Below, piece after piece: positions 8,761-20,090 of a stretch of DNA of 23,588 nt. This DNA is from Zygnema circumcarinatum (lineage: Eukaryota > Streptophyta > Zygnematophyceae > Zygnematales > Zygnemataceae). The stretch's first letter is position 1; each line of letters begins with the position of its first letter. The stretch is from the NCBI GenBank assembly GCA_037447605.1, contig CM074811.1, positions 2,458,300-2,481,887 of the forward strand, in the 5' to 3' direction. The position numbers and the translations under genes are program-made. The notes under the pieces are model-generated. The model searched no databases. It saw only the letters and a program-made list of their open reading frames with translations, and had not been told where the DNA came from.

Positions 8761-9306
8761 AAGCGGGGAGGTCAGAGAGCGTTCCGGAATGTTGCTACGC
8801 TGCAAAGCGGAGTTCCGCTAAGTACTCGCCGGGCTTGCCGTCTGCCGTACGGCCCCGGAGGGTGGCCGCCAGAAGGATCCTGGATGACGTGGCGTGCTCC
8901 TATTCGGTTGTTTGAAAATCAGTGTGTTGCAAACCAATCAGGAGCCACCGACAAGCCGTCGGCTTGTGCGACAGGCGGAAGGCGGTCGCCGAGTCGCCCG
9001 CGATCGCGTCGCAGAGGCTGTGATTGGCGGAGAACGTCGCTGAAGTCGCCGGATTCGAATCGCACCGTTCGAGCGCGGGTGGCTGTCGGTACAGGGGAGA
9101 GGTCAACGGCGGACAGCGAACGGCGCGCCGGTGCGGGCGATCCCGTGCCAAAACGAGTACTCTTTATCGATTGGATAACTATATTGCAAAATTACTCGTT
9201 CGGAAAACGGACCGGGCGACAGTTTCGTCCGCAGTAATACTGCGATTGCGGGTTCGATGAATCGGACAAGGAAAATGCCTCGTCGGATGGCAAGGTTGAT
9301 TTTCTT
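8761..9306. other. upstream region of protease copy 1
   Basis: No gene is seen. This is the presumed promoter region. It contains GGAGCCACCGACAAG at 8941-8955, shared with copy 2, and TGTGATTGGCGGA at 9019-9031, which is a CCAAT box on the coding strand and is also near-matched in copy 2. Most of the intervening sequence does not align between the copies. Confidence 0.5.
8941..8955 (-). promoter_or_regulatory. 15-bp motif shared by both protease promoters (copy 1)
   Basis: GGAGCCACCGACAAG lies about 250 bp upstream of the protease ATG. It is identical to 21870-21884, about 260 bp upstream of the copy 2 ATG, in otherwise poorly conserved DNA. The first 12 bases also occur at 5921-5932. Confidence 0.45.
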
Positions 9307-9811
9307 TTACGATTGCGAGTTCCATGTTCCAGAGTGACTTCCTTGAACAGATCAGCCGCCGGATTCGCAGGAAAGACATTTTTGACTTCAAAGACCGAAT
9401 CGGATCTCTCCAAGTCATCCGGGATGCGCCAGCTGCGATCCCGCCAGCTGGCCAGTACGGCTGCCACGCTGTGTGTCATCGCGGCTCCGAGTTTTCTCCA
9501 GGCGAGTGGTGATGACGTGGCGCCTTCGAGGCGGCAATGATCCTTCTGGCGGCTCCACGGGCGCAGGGACTTGGCGGCGACACGTGGGGACCCCTTGATG
9601 ACTAGCGCTGATGGTTGTTGTTGTCGTGAGGGGATCATGGAACTCGCAATCGTAACCCGGAGCCGCGATGACACACAGCGTGGCCGCTGTACTGGCCAGC
9701 TGGCGGGATCGCAGTGGGCGCATCCTGGATGACTTGGCGAGATCCGTTTCGGTCTTTGAAGTCAATGCTTTCCTGCGAATCCGGTGCTTGATCTGTTCAA
9801 GGAAGTCACTC
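9307..9811. repeat. paired inverted repeats in A-B...A'-B' order
   Basis: A 20-bp sequence at 9307-9326 is perfectly reverse-complementary to 9636-9655. A longer arm at 9332-9489 is imperfectly reverse-complementary to 9658-9811, with outer ends GAGTGACTTCCTTGAACAG and its complement. The spacer is about 146-168 bp. In each half the short block lies immediately left of the long one, so this is not a simple palindrome. I find no target-site duplication, so I do not assign a transposon family. Confidence 0.8.
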
Positions 9812-10021
9812 AAGGGGGCGGTTGGGCCTACAAGGAAAGTCGGGTTCCGCCCAGGACAAGAAACAAAAGACGTTGTTCCCCTTGTTGTGAATGCATGTTG
9901 TTGTTGTTGTTGTTGCTGCGGTTACGCGAGACCGGCTCTCTGCGATGCGGAGCTGATCGACGCAGAGTGTGGTGGCGACACATGGCACAAGCCGGGACTT
10001 TGCCCCTTTGTCCACCTCCCA
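9812..10021. other. spacer with (TTG)n microsatellite
   Basis: A TTG run lies at about 9897-9915. No gene is seen. The open frame that crosses this stretch is produced by the neighbouring minisatellite. Confidence 0.6.
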
Positions 10022-10632
10022 TACATGGCCACATGTGACATGGCCACATGCGACATGGCCACATGCGACATGGCCACATGCGACATGGCCACATGCGACA
10101 TGGCCACATGCCACATGGCCACATGCCACATGGCCACATGCGACATAGCCTCATGTGACATGGCCACATGCGACATAGCCTCATGTGACATGGCCACATG
10201 CGACATGGCCACATGCGACATGCCACATGCCACATGTCCACATGCGACATAGCCTCATGTGACATGGCCAATGCGACATGGCCAATGCGATATGGTTACA
10301 TGCGACATGGCCACATGCGACATTGCCACTTGCGACAATGCCACATGGGACATGGCCACATGTGACAAGGCCACATGCGACATTGCCACATGCGACATGG
10401 CCACATGCGACATGGCCACATGCGACAATGCCACATGCGACATGGCCAATGCGACATGGCCATTGCGATATGGTTACATGCGACATGGCCACATGCGACA
10501 ATGCCACATGGGACATGGCCACATGTCACAAGGCCACATGCGACATTGCCACATTTGACATGGCCACATGCCACATGGCCACATGCGACAATGCCACATG
10601 CGACATGGCCACATGCAAGTATGCAACATGGT
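10022..10632. repeat. 15-bp minisatellite, about 40 units
   Basis: Tandem copies of a CATGGCCACATGCGA-type unit fill about 600 bp. The unit length is a multiple of three, so all frames stay open and mimic Met-Ala-Thr-Cys-Asp repeats or their complements. Variant units (CATAGCCTCATG, CATTGCCAC, a shortened GGCCAATGCGA and a distinctive TATGGTTACATG) recur in order, and the last appears at 10291 and 10469, implying a higher-order duplication of 178 bp. Confidence 0.95.
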
Positions 10633-11827
10633 CACGGTGCAATGTCCACTAGGGCCGCCGCTATGTACGGACAAGGGAGAGTTCGGATTGGTACACTGTG
10701 CGCAGGGCCGAGGCCGTTGGCGCCCTTCCTGCGGTTGGTCCCGTTAGCCCTAATTTTGGAGAGGACCCAGCTAGCGGCCATGGAGCTGCTCCCGGGGGAG
10801 CAGCAGCAGCAGCAGCAGGAGGAGGGCGGGGAGGATAACAGCTTGTTTGATTGCTGCGAGTGAGCACGCAGGAGCGAATGGGAAGGTCTGGAATGAAGAG
10901 ATTAGTATTCTTTTTCGGAATGAGAATGGTCGGTTGCAGTGGTCTCTGGGGCTAGATTAAATTGGCTGGAAAGATGGCGACGCAAACTTGAAATATTAAT
11001 CTTTTGATTAGGTTCGTGTTTTGTATCATTTTAATTTGGCGTAGGTAAAATTGGAGACGAGAAACTATGATGCAGACTGACTGACAGCTTTGTTAACGCA
11101 TAACGATTTGATCATTTGTTTGATGCAAACATTGGAAGTGAACGAGTCTGAGTTGACATTCACAGTATGCAAGGCACCGACAAAATGCCCCCTCGGCCCC
11201 TTATGTTCTCTGACCCGACAGTTCATTGCAAAAAGAAGAAAGAAATTGATGTTCTGGGCGCCAACATTGCTTTTAATTTCCATGGTCACGACTGGGCGAT
11301 GGGAGAGGCATTCGATGTTACCGTTAAAGGAACGTCAAGTTTTCTTGCAATGTATCTTGCAAATTCGTAATGCGGGGTTTTTTTAGGTCAGAGTCTGGCG
11401 TGTACGGCAACGCACACGTGCGCATAAACATCGCTAACTCTGCCGTCTCTAAAATTCTGTCTCTGTCTGAATGGCAATTGGCAGAGATTTGCTACTTCGT
11501 TCATATGTGTGATTTGCTTGATCACATTATGATTATGATGATTGCGATTGCGATTGCTCATGCAGTGGACATTGTTGCAGGAATTTGAACTTGCCCGCTT
11601 GAGCTCTAGCCGCAGGGTCGACTGGTTATTGCGATGGAGATGAATGTTATCCGTTGTTCAGATAGGCAAAACGGCTGGTTTACCGGAGAAAGCAGAGTGA
11701 CATTGTAGAGTAGTTTCTGAGAAACCATTTTTGTCATGGCATGGCCCAGGCTGCAGGACTGGTCTATGTAGACATCGACAGAAAATCAGGATTTTGGAAA
11801 GCAGCAGAATACAACCTTTAAGACGCC
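10633..11827 (+). other. 5' flank of the HEAT-repeat gene
   Basis: No gene is firmly supported. A CAG run at about 10801-10818 lies in a short open frame (10780-10863) beginning MELLPGEQ and ending at TGA; it could be a leader exon or upstream ORF, but nothing links it to the gene. The remainder is ordinary, mostly AT-rich DNA that should contain the promoter and the 5' untranslated region. Confidence 0.45.
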
Positions 11828-14800
11828 ATGGAAATGCCAGCGCCAATGGATTATTCGACACCACTTGTCCGCCGTTATTTGTCTGACTTGAAACATGACG
11901 ACAGCCGGGATGAAGCAATCAAATCTTTAAGGTGCAAAATCCTCTACACAACTCTTATCAATTACAGAACTCAACTGGAGCAAGAAAGATGTATGTCAAT
12001 AGAGAAGGTCCTGCATCCTATCTTCGTTTATCGCCTTATAAATGGCGCGTTGCCCATGAACAAGTCGCGAGATGTCTGTTCCAAATGCAGCAATTTCAGT
12101 CTTCTTTGGGCAGTTCCAAGCAGTTCAAGGAGAGTGAAGAAGCAGGTCTATTTCATGGAGCGATTGCTGCAACAATTGCTCCTTTGGGTTTCACAGGCAA
12201 CAAGTACTGCAAATGGAACCCTCTGCCATTCCACGCTTTGTGCACCATGTCTCAGAGTCAAGTGGACAAGGGACACCTAAAAAATACGCAGGTCGGTTGC
12301 CCCCGTTTTGCATTCGTGCTATGTCTTGTTAAGCTGGGTTGGATAGAATGGCTTGGATTGCGGCATATCATAAATAAGTGTGTCCGGCGTAGTACGTCTT
12401 GAACTGTTCTGGATTGACTCAGAATGAAACAAACTAGCTCTGTCAGTATGGCAAAAGATGGAAAATTACTTATTATGAGATGGGCCCTTTGCGGAAAAGT
12501 GAAATATCTTCCGATTTCGCAGCATTGTCTAGCAGTTTCAGGAATGGACATCACTTGGGTCGCTTCCTGCGTTACTTCTAACTTCTTTCTTCTGTTCCCT
12601 TATGATTCTTTAGTGGCCTTGTATGGAGAGTGTGCGCGGAAACATGGACCCAACATCATCCCTCACATACCAAAGATAATTGGCAGCATGATTCGGCAAA
12701 TGTCCCAAGACTGGTGCTCATCAGTCTTTCAAGAAGCATGTGCCAGCACTATCTTGGAGATAGTCCGCTATGGCGCCAAAGATCACCGGCAGGCGGGTGA
12801 GTCTCCCATTGTGCTTCACTCAGATCCAATGTGGAACGTGGGAATATAGTGAGGTGTATCTCATCAAGTGGTTGGTTTTTTGTTTGCCGCAGAGGATGTG
12901 GTCGGATTCGTTGCGGAAATGCTTTCTCCTTCATTGACGGATCGCTGTGAGCCATTGGCCACTGGAGCAGCAGTGTGCTTGGAAGCGCTGATTTCATGCG
13001 AGAAATGGAAAACGGTGAGACTTGCTTGCGAGAATAGTATACACGTGACTGACCAGATCGGCGTCCTCTTAACTGTTATGATTGAGACGCCACGTCGTCA
13101 GAAAGCACGAGCTACATATTGCACACAGCTTAATCGAAGACGCAGGTTGTCCGTTTTAGGACTTCAATTCAAAAGCATTGTTTAAACCAGCTGGTCGGCC
13201 GCTCGACAGACGGTTTGATTTGACCATTTTATGTTCCATGGCCGCTGATTCTCCAGAAGGTTGGTATCTGTGCATTATCCTTCACTTTTCCACGGAGATT
13301 GTGTGGTGTCTGTCTGTGAGTCCAGGCGAGTGAGAGCACAGCGAGAGAGGCTTGGCGCACCGCAGTGCAGGCGGTGGCAGATCCGCTGAGGATGGTGGCG
13401 CACTTGCAGCTCGCCTTGGCACTGACTCGCACTGGCAGTAATCTTCTGCAGGTGAGCATGGAGACAGGGGAAAGGAGAAAGGGAAATGGGAGGGAGCATG
13501 AGCATGGAGACATGGGAAAGGAGAAAGGGAAATGGGAGGGAGCATGAGCATGGAGACAGGGGAAAGGAGAAAGGGAAATGGGAGGGAGCATGAGCATGGA
13601 GACATGGGAAAGGAGAAAGGGAAATGGGAGGGAGCATGAGCATGGAGACAGGGGAAAGGAGAAAGGGAAATGGGAGGGAGCATGAGCATGGAGACATGGG
13701 AAAGGAGAAAGGGAAATGGGAGGGAGCATGAGCATGGAGACATGGGAAGGAGTGGGAAATGGGAGGGAGCATGAGCATGGAGACATGGGGAAGGAGTAAG
13801 GGAAATGGGAGGGAGCATGAGCATGGAGACATGGGAAAGGAGTAAGGGAAAAGGGAGGGAGCATGAGCATGGAGACATGGGAAAGGAGTAAGGGAAAAGG
13901 GAGGGAGCATGAGCATGGAGACATGGGAAAGGAGAAAGGGAAATGGGAGGGAGCATGAGCATGGAGACATGGGGAAGGAGTAAGGGAAATGGGAGGGAGC
14001 ATGAGCATGGAGACATGGGGAAGGAGTAAGGGAAATGGGAGGGAGCATGAGCATGGAGACAGGGGAAAGGAGAAAGGGAAATGGGAGGGAGCATGAGCAT
14101 GGAGACATGGCAAAAGGAGCCCCCCCCTGGAGGCCATTTGGTGCCTGGAAACATGGAACATGGATTTTCAATTTAAGGTTGCATGAGTTTCTGTGTCTAT
14201 GGCCTGACCTGTTGCAGTGCCACTCATCATTTTTTTCTTTTTGTGGACGTGCCGGGTCAATCAGGAGCATGCCAAGTTGCTTCTTTCAGCGGCGTTGGAA
14301 GTGCTGACTGTAGCCAGCCAATGGCAACGGCGCTTGTATGCTGTTAAGCTCATCGCTGAGGTCCTCAGCAGGTGAGAGTTTGCTTGAGTTTGAGCTTTGA
14401 CGAAGACAAGACAGGCCAAAGGAGCCTTACTAAAGATCTTCTTACATACGCATAACTCTACTCATACCCCTGAACACATACAATGAATTAGGGCATGCAC
14501 AGAGCTGAGTCCTACCCGCCCTTCACTCGCCGGCCGATTGCTCAGTTTTTTATGGTATGAAATTCTATGTGTGGATCCTTTTTAATCTGAATGTACAACC
14601 GGACCCGACGTTTGCAGACTATGATAGCGATCGTTAGGTTCAGCAGGCAGCGTTGGCTTGTGGCTATGAAACAATAACTGAGTCAGCATGTGATATCCTC
14701 TCCTGATCTTACCTTTTCATACTGATCTCTTGGCAGATGTGAAGAGGCCACCTTCCATGATGAGGTCGAAGAGGTAGAGTCGGTCCTGATCAGCTGCGAG

Positions 14801-17800
14801 GATGAGCCTATGGAGCGAGTGCGAGAGGAGATGGAGAGTCTTCGGAGGATGATTGCATCATTCAAGGTGGGATGGTATGCTGGGTGGCGGAGTGAAGGGC
14901 AGAGGGAGCTTGTGTGGGGAATGGGAGGGCCGAAGAGGGTGGGGGGTAAAGTAGGGGGATGGGGGAGCATGGCCAGTTATTGAGGGGGGCATTGCTTCCA
15001 TTCAACGGTTTGTTTCCATTTTGACGAAAGGGCAGAGTCGGTGGAACGAAATCCATGGAAGAGGATTTTAAGTTTGAGCCTCAACGTTAATCAAGTATTA
15101 AGTTCCTAATGCTTCCCTCTGCTATTGTGCTGTTGCACATGTGTGATGTGTTTGTTTGTAACTTGTACATGTCTTTGCGCAAGCCCTGTTCAATCACTAT
15201 ACTTTTTCATTTTCCAAAATAGTCACAGGGCCTTCGTTGTTTTGCATTCTCTTAACCAGTATTAGAAACAGCCGTTCGGGCTTATTCGCGTTTGTGAACT
15301 GCCTTGTTTTGTCTCATGTTTCTATAGCAATCTAACTGACAAAGGCCTGCAAGAGTGCAAGTCGTTGTCTTGTAAGCAAAGGGTCATCATGCTTGTTTAG
15401 GTTGTACCATTTGATTGACAGGGAAAGGTGACGTTGTTGGATTTCATAGGGTGCATCCGACACCGGACCAAGAAGGAGAGAGAAGAACGAAAAGTCAGCA
15501 TGTCGGAGACCCTGCTGGGACATTGCCAGCAAGCCCGGTATAGGACCTTCTCCTTGAGATTGAGGAGGTCGCCTTTGCTTTGTTTGCAAATGTGTCAGTT
15601 TCGATCCGTAAGATTTCTGCTGTCGATTTGCTTCCTTCACCTGTCCCTCCTGAGAAAGAGCTTCATGGCGTTCGTTTGTTAGTTGATCTTTTGAGAACTT
15701 AGGACTCTGTTGCTCCTTGTTGCAGGTGGAGGAAGTATGGTAAATGGGAACAATCTGCACAATAGAATGGGACCCGGCAATGAAGAATTCGTGTTGGGGC
15801 CTGTGGAAGCTGATGCTTTCAGTCAGCCCCGAAGCTCTCCTGTGAGCCAAAGAAAGCTTCAGTTTGATAGTGCAATGTCAAACAGCCCTCTTGCATCGCG
15901 ATACAATCTTCCCACACGCTCGAGCATTGCACGATCCCGAGAGTCCTTCACTGGCAGAGCTTCAAACCCTAATCTTTCAGTTAGTGCCGCAAAGAAGTCC
16001 CCCTCAAAATCCTCTTCCTGGAAAGGAAAAAGTGAAAATTTGAAAGCGGCTGGTGGTGCCAATTTAACACGTACGAAGTCGGATACCGCTGCAGCTTTAG
16101 AATGTTATGAATTGAGGGAGGACAAGGGAATGACCCGCAGCTGTGGCTCTGTGGAACAAGGCCCAAGCAGCAACCTTACTCCATATTATACAGTGAGAGA
16201 GATAGCAGAAGGTATTGCCCTACAAGAATGCAGCGGTAATTCCAGTGGCAAAGACGAGGAGCAAAAGGACAGTGGGGCTCGTGATAGACCGGTCAGCCGT
16301 GCTGAAAGTGATGGAAGCAGTGGAATTCAAAATGTCAATGGCTGCGCAGGAGAACGTGAGCAAGTGGTGACTAGTCAGCTTTTCACCGCTCAGGGACTCA
16401 TCTCTGCATGCTCATCACTATCAATTGGCAACGGTCAAGTGGGGTTTGAACAAAGCTCTGGCGAAGTAGAACAATGGCTGAAAGCGGGAGGAGAAAAAGG
16501 ACACGGACTGCTTTCTTCCTTTTGTGGGGATATTTCGGAATCAATCAGCAGCGATGTGAAAAGTGCGGCAGACATTTTGAAAAAGCTTGGCAAGGAACAC
16601 TTCGTAGAATCTGAAGGCCGGTAAGTTCGACCACGTTGCTCGGTCCCTGATACATTTCTTAGCTCCTTTTTGTGCGTGTGAGCTTCTCCACATAAGACGG
16701 CAAAGATCACCAAGGAATGGGGTCACTCAAATGCAAAGCAAGAAAAAGTTAGATGCTTAAGCTGGTCGGGAGTCACTTACCATCAAAGGATAGACTCAGC
16801 GAAGCTACCGAAGCTGGAAAAACTCATCCTATGCCCGCTGCTTATTGCAGAACTTCGTTAGAAGCAAAGAAAGCACACAAGCCTATGCTTAGCCGAGACT
16901 CGTCCCGGGAGTCCCTTAGCGGCTGTGCGAGCACAACTAGCAGCAGTGCAGGCCGCCCGGAAGCCATGCGGCTGGTGAGACCTCTGGAGAGCGGAGGGGC
17001 ATCAGCAAGCAAGGTGGGGGGGGGGATTTGCTTCCGGATTGATTTTCCACCGTATTTCGTCCTTTTCGGTTCTTCTCCGTGGTGGTTTCCTTGCCCTTGA
17101 TGGTGGCAGGGGAGGTGTGCAGGAAACTCTCTGATGTGTCTGTGAGGTTTGTTGTTAGAGAGGTTTAGTTTTGGGCATTTGATGAAGGAAGGTTGACGAT
17201 TCTTCGTCGATTTTTTATCGTGCACCTGGAGGTTTGAAGATAGGCATGTTTCACTGACAAAGCGGGCTGTTGCGGGCTGCAGAAAAGCACAACAGTGACG
17301 AAGGAGGACTTGTTAATCAATTGGGACCCCAAGAAACTGCTCATCTCCCTTCAATCAGGCACCCCGGAGTCAAGCAAAGGAAATTCTCGCCAAGCCTCGT
17401 CAGCTACAAGTGTTGCGAGAGAACGGCAGGGTTCAGCTTCTGGAATGGAGTCAGCGAGTGGGCCAATGCTTCATGAGGTTTCAACGAGGTCAAGTGATAC
17501 AGCGAGAGGGGAGGATCACTGGCAACGTGTGATCAGGAAAAAGAGGGAAAATGCAGAGGCAGTGGATAGTGGTGAAGTCAGTGCCATGGGTAGTCAAATA
17601 CCAACAGAAAATGTTGCAGGCAGCGAGGGTTATCCCACAAGTAGGCCTGCGAGGGATTTTCACGAGGGAAGACGAGGGGGCGTTTCAAGCTTTGCAGGGA
17701 ATGCTGACATGGAAGATGAGCTGTCAGCTGTCGACTTGGTGGAAGATCGTGAACATCTGAGAGAGAGCGTAGCTACGAGTGGCAAGACAGGAACTGATAT

Positions 17801-18305
17801 CACGGGGGGCGAACAGCAAAGGGACACTTTTACCATGCGGATGATCGGAAGAAAAGGAAGACGACGCGGCGAATCGGTGAAAAAGTTTAATGACGTTCCG
17901 CATATTGTTCTGAAGACTGAAAAGGGAAGTTCTACACTCCAGAAGGCAAAACCGCATTTGTTGAAGGAAAAGGAACAAACGGACACTCGCGTAGAGAAGG
18001 CAAAGGTCAAAGTGGCAGAGAAGGCAGATGATTTAGAGAATGACGATAAGGATGAGGATGGGGATGAGAATCAAGACGCCTTGGAGGGCGATGAGGGCTC
18101 ATTGGTTTCAGAGGAGAACGATTTGCAGTCCAGGTCCAGGTCATGGTCTCGAGTAGTGGTTGGAGGGGCCTTTTGGATGGGCGAAATTTTGTTAGAGTTC
18201 ATCCTGCAGGGGTGTGTGCTTGGGGCATTAAGCTTCCACACTCTACTTCTCGTTGCAGCTATCTACCGTTTGAGCCAAGACGGCTTAGACGTTCAACCTA
18301 CATAG
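11828..18305 (+). CDS. TORTIFOLIA1/SPIRAL2-like HEAT-repeat protein, about 11 exons
   Basis: The plant TOR1/SPIRAL2 family binds microtubules through N-terminal HEAT repeats. Firm exons: 11828-11931, 12197-12291, 12614-12796, 12893-13014, 13371-13451, 14265-14371, 14737-14866 (donor, phase 0), then one ending at 16620, one ending at 17013, and 17283-18305. The first seven join in phase with GT-AG borders. Family clues are SAIPRFVHHVSESSGQGTPK, GPNIIPHIPKIIGSMIRQ, EPLATGAAVCLEALI, and a closing helix with SCEDEPMERVREEMESLRRM, in the order seen in TOR1-like HEAT domains. The middle is Ser/Gly-rich and disordered. Unresolved points: the link from 14866 to the next large exon (acceptor 15703, 15726 or 15736, probably with a small exon near 15422-15537), and the acceptor at 16773 or 16794. 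The ATG at 11828 has a good context (GCCATGG). The last exon ends in an acidic run followed by a hydrophobic segment. The family call is moderately sure. Confidence 0.7.
13454..14110. repeat. 46-bp intronic minisatellite, about 14 units
   Basis: Units beginning GAGCATGGAGACA repeat with period 46 (starts at 13454, 13500, 13546), with a few units shortened by one to several bases later in the array. It fills most of the 813-bp intron between HEAT-gene exons 5 and 6 and starts at the splice donor. On the minus strand it opens all three frames, producing false proteins of about 300 residues. Confidence 0.95.
14867..15725. other. intron region of the HEAT gene with an unresolved exon
   Basis: A G-rich stretch lies at about 14920-14970. 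A candidate exon starts after the acceptor at 15421 and runs to a GTATAG donor near 15537 or a later GTAAGA donor near 15608; neither joins the next exon at its best acceptor in phase. I therefore leave the exon undecided. Confidence 0.4.
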
Positions 18306-19102
18306 GGTCGGGCAGGGGCTCCGATGTCCCGGCTACTCTTCATGCCTTCGCAAAATCCATTTTTCGTCATACTGTCACCATTTTCTCTGCTGCCTTCGGA
18401 AGCCATGGTGTCTTGCTTTACGGTGGCAAAATGGTAACTCCTGGTCTCCTTACACTTTCTGTGGCGTAAACCCTGAACCAGGTCTCAAGATAACAGCTCC
18501 TTGGCGTGTACTTTTATAGAGTCATTATCACACCGTGTGACTGCTGTCGCATGTCCTCACATGCAGCATTAGTGGAATCACGGACATTAAGCAGCTTAGC
18601 AGCTAAGAGTGTTGAGTTTTGAGTCACTTTGGAAATGCCGTTCAGTTGTATATATAGAGATAGCTCTATAATGGTAAAGTTATGGTACTGTAGTTTTTCT
18701 AAAGCGGAGTTGGTTTCAGCAAGGAGCAATTGGCGAACGTGGGGACGATCATGGAGCGGTGGAGCGTTGGCGAAAAAGGAGCTGTGGCTCTTTGCGGAGC
18801 ATAGACTTAAATAAGAGCTAGGTCTAAGCGTAGAAATTACTCCTTCTGTCTGCTCTTGTGCAGTCAGCCTTGTGGAAGCTGAGTGGAAGTGGTGGGGAGC
18901 TTAGAGAGCTCTTTGAATTATCGTAACTGGAGTTTCAGTCTTCAAATCTTTCTCCAAAGATATTTGTGTGTCTCTTGCATGTTTTCTTGCTTTGTAGCTT
19001 GCTGCTCTCTCTAAGTCTATCTTAGTGAAATGTCGACTACGGAGATTGACCGAGCAGGTGAAGTTGCTGCCGCAAAAGGAAATGAAGAAATGTCTGCAAG
19101 GG
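18306..19102. other. 3' flank of the HEAT gene
   Basis: No independent gene is seen. It should contain the 3' untranslated region of the HEAT gene. An open stretch from 18306 to 18469 in another frame is not supported by any recognisable family. Confidence 0.45.
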
Positions 19103-19318
19103 AACTAATTCTATCAGATAGTGGCGTAAATGCACGCTTCCATTCGAATCTATCATCAACACCTTGAACCAGTATTAATGCCAACATGGCAGCGAGGAGC
19201 TCAGTACTCAAGAGCCAGTAGAATGCAAGGCGTGACCTCAACTTCTTCAGGATCGAGGGGCACCGCACGTGTGAACGGAGGCAGCGCCAGTAGGAGGGCG
19301 CCGAGGAGGCGATGGCGC
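19103..19318 (-). pseudogene. relic of protease exon 1 and intron 1
   Basis: This piece aligns with the exon 1/intron 1 part of both protease genes, on the minus strand. It retains the signal-peptide core (LPPFTRAVPLDPEE) and intron words such as CCATTCGAATC. The splice donor is broken, with TTGAGG where the intact copies have GTGAG, and the aligned sequence ends before the start codon. Exons 2 and 3 are absent. It therefore cannot make the protease and marks a third, decayed copy next to the 3' end of copy 2. Confidence 0.82.
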
Positions 19319-19550
19319 TTTCCAATCGCTCGTCGCCACGTGGTTCCCAAGGACCAGTTTCGATGCAACGCCTGGTACGGCACTGTCGACACGTGGGCTC
19401 ACAATCATCGACTCGCGGTGACCGTCGGTCGATGTCAGTTGCAAGTGTGGATTCCGTGTCATTCGATGAGCGAAGTGAAGAAGGTGAATTGCACTCAGAA
19501 GTGGAGAACCTGCCAAGGTGGTGCAAACACTCAAGACGCTCTAATGCAGT
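19319..19550. other. spacer between relic and copy 2
   Basis: A short open stretch crosses it on the plus strand, but no family is recognised. I see no gene here. Confidence 0.5.
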
Positions 19551-19594
19551 GCGACAGCGATTACTCACTCATGTGGCAGTCGGCAACTAGAGGA

Positions 19595-19620
19595 ACTCAA
19601 CCGCAACTCAACGGTTGAGT
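19595..19620. other. hairpin in 3' flank of protease copy 2
   Basis: ACTCAACCG pairs with CGGTTGAGT over 9 bp. It is the counterpart of 6714-6739 with one changed base at the top of the stem. Confidence 0.55.
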
Positions 19621-20090
19621 GCGTTGGACGCTGTTTGGCCGACAGACCGCTTGGAGCAAGCGGCACATTGGTGAACACGTCACTAGATAGGGCAAAGATG
19701 GCAGAATATGACATGGCACAAACGAGATCAGCTTTTGCTTTAAACAGTACAAATAAAAAAGACCAAGTGCAAAGCTTGTCCGAGAAGTCCATTCCTTGAA
19801 AACATATTGTTCCCCCGCCTGCCCTCACTATAAGCGGATCACAAAAAATTATCAGCATTGGTCCCAAAACAGCTCCTTGCTTGTTAAGTACGAAACATTT
19901 CTGATGGAGACTACTCCCACACCTTGGCGAACCGCAAAACAACTACCCACCCTTTGGTCAAAAAACGGCCAGTATAAGTTACCCCTATCCCCTAGAAGCG
20001 GCAGCAGCCATAATCCGCCTGCTCTTCCTGCGGCGTTTGAAGCGGAAGGTTTCAACTCTCGCAGGTGCTTCCCCCTCCACCTGCCAACGC

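Noticed and set aside
9040-9080. tRNA-like T-arm around GGATTCGAATC
   Set aside because: No acceptor stem, D-arm or anticodon arm could be folded around it at tRNA spacing.
9179-9813. Similar peptides (FLEQI, RIRRK) on opposite strands, suggesting a gene pair
   Set aside because: They are the two arms of the inverted repeat translated from each strand; there is no independent coding evidence.
9668-10652. Long open frames with Met-Ala-Thr-Cys-Asp repeats on both strands
   Set aside because: All arise from the 15-bp minisatellite, whose period keeps every frame open; there is no family, start context or splice structure.
10724-10863. Short frame with a polyglutamine run as a first coding exon of the HEAT gene
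   Set aside because: It ends in a stop with no donor that fits, and the ATG at 11828 already gives a good start.
13454-14110. CRISPR-like regular repeats
   Set aside because: The units are contiguous tandem copies without unique spacers, and the DNA is eukaryotic.
13229-14270. Three overlapping minus-strand frames of about 300 residues with SMLMLPP-like repeats
   Set aside because: They are produced by the intronic minisatellite of the plus-strand HEAT gene, and all three frames look alike.
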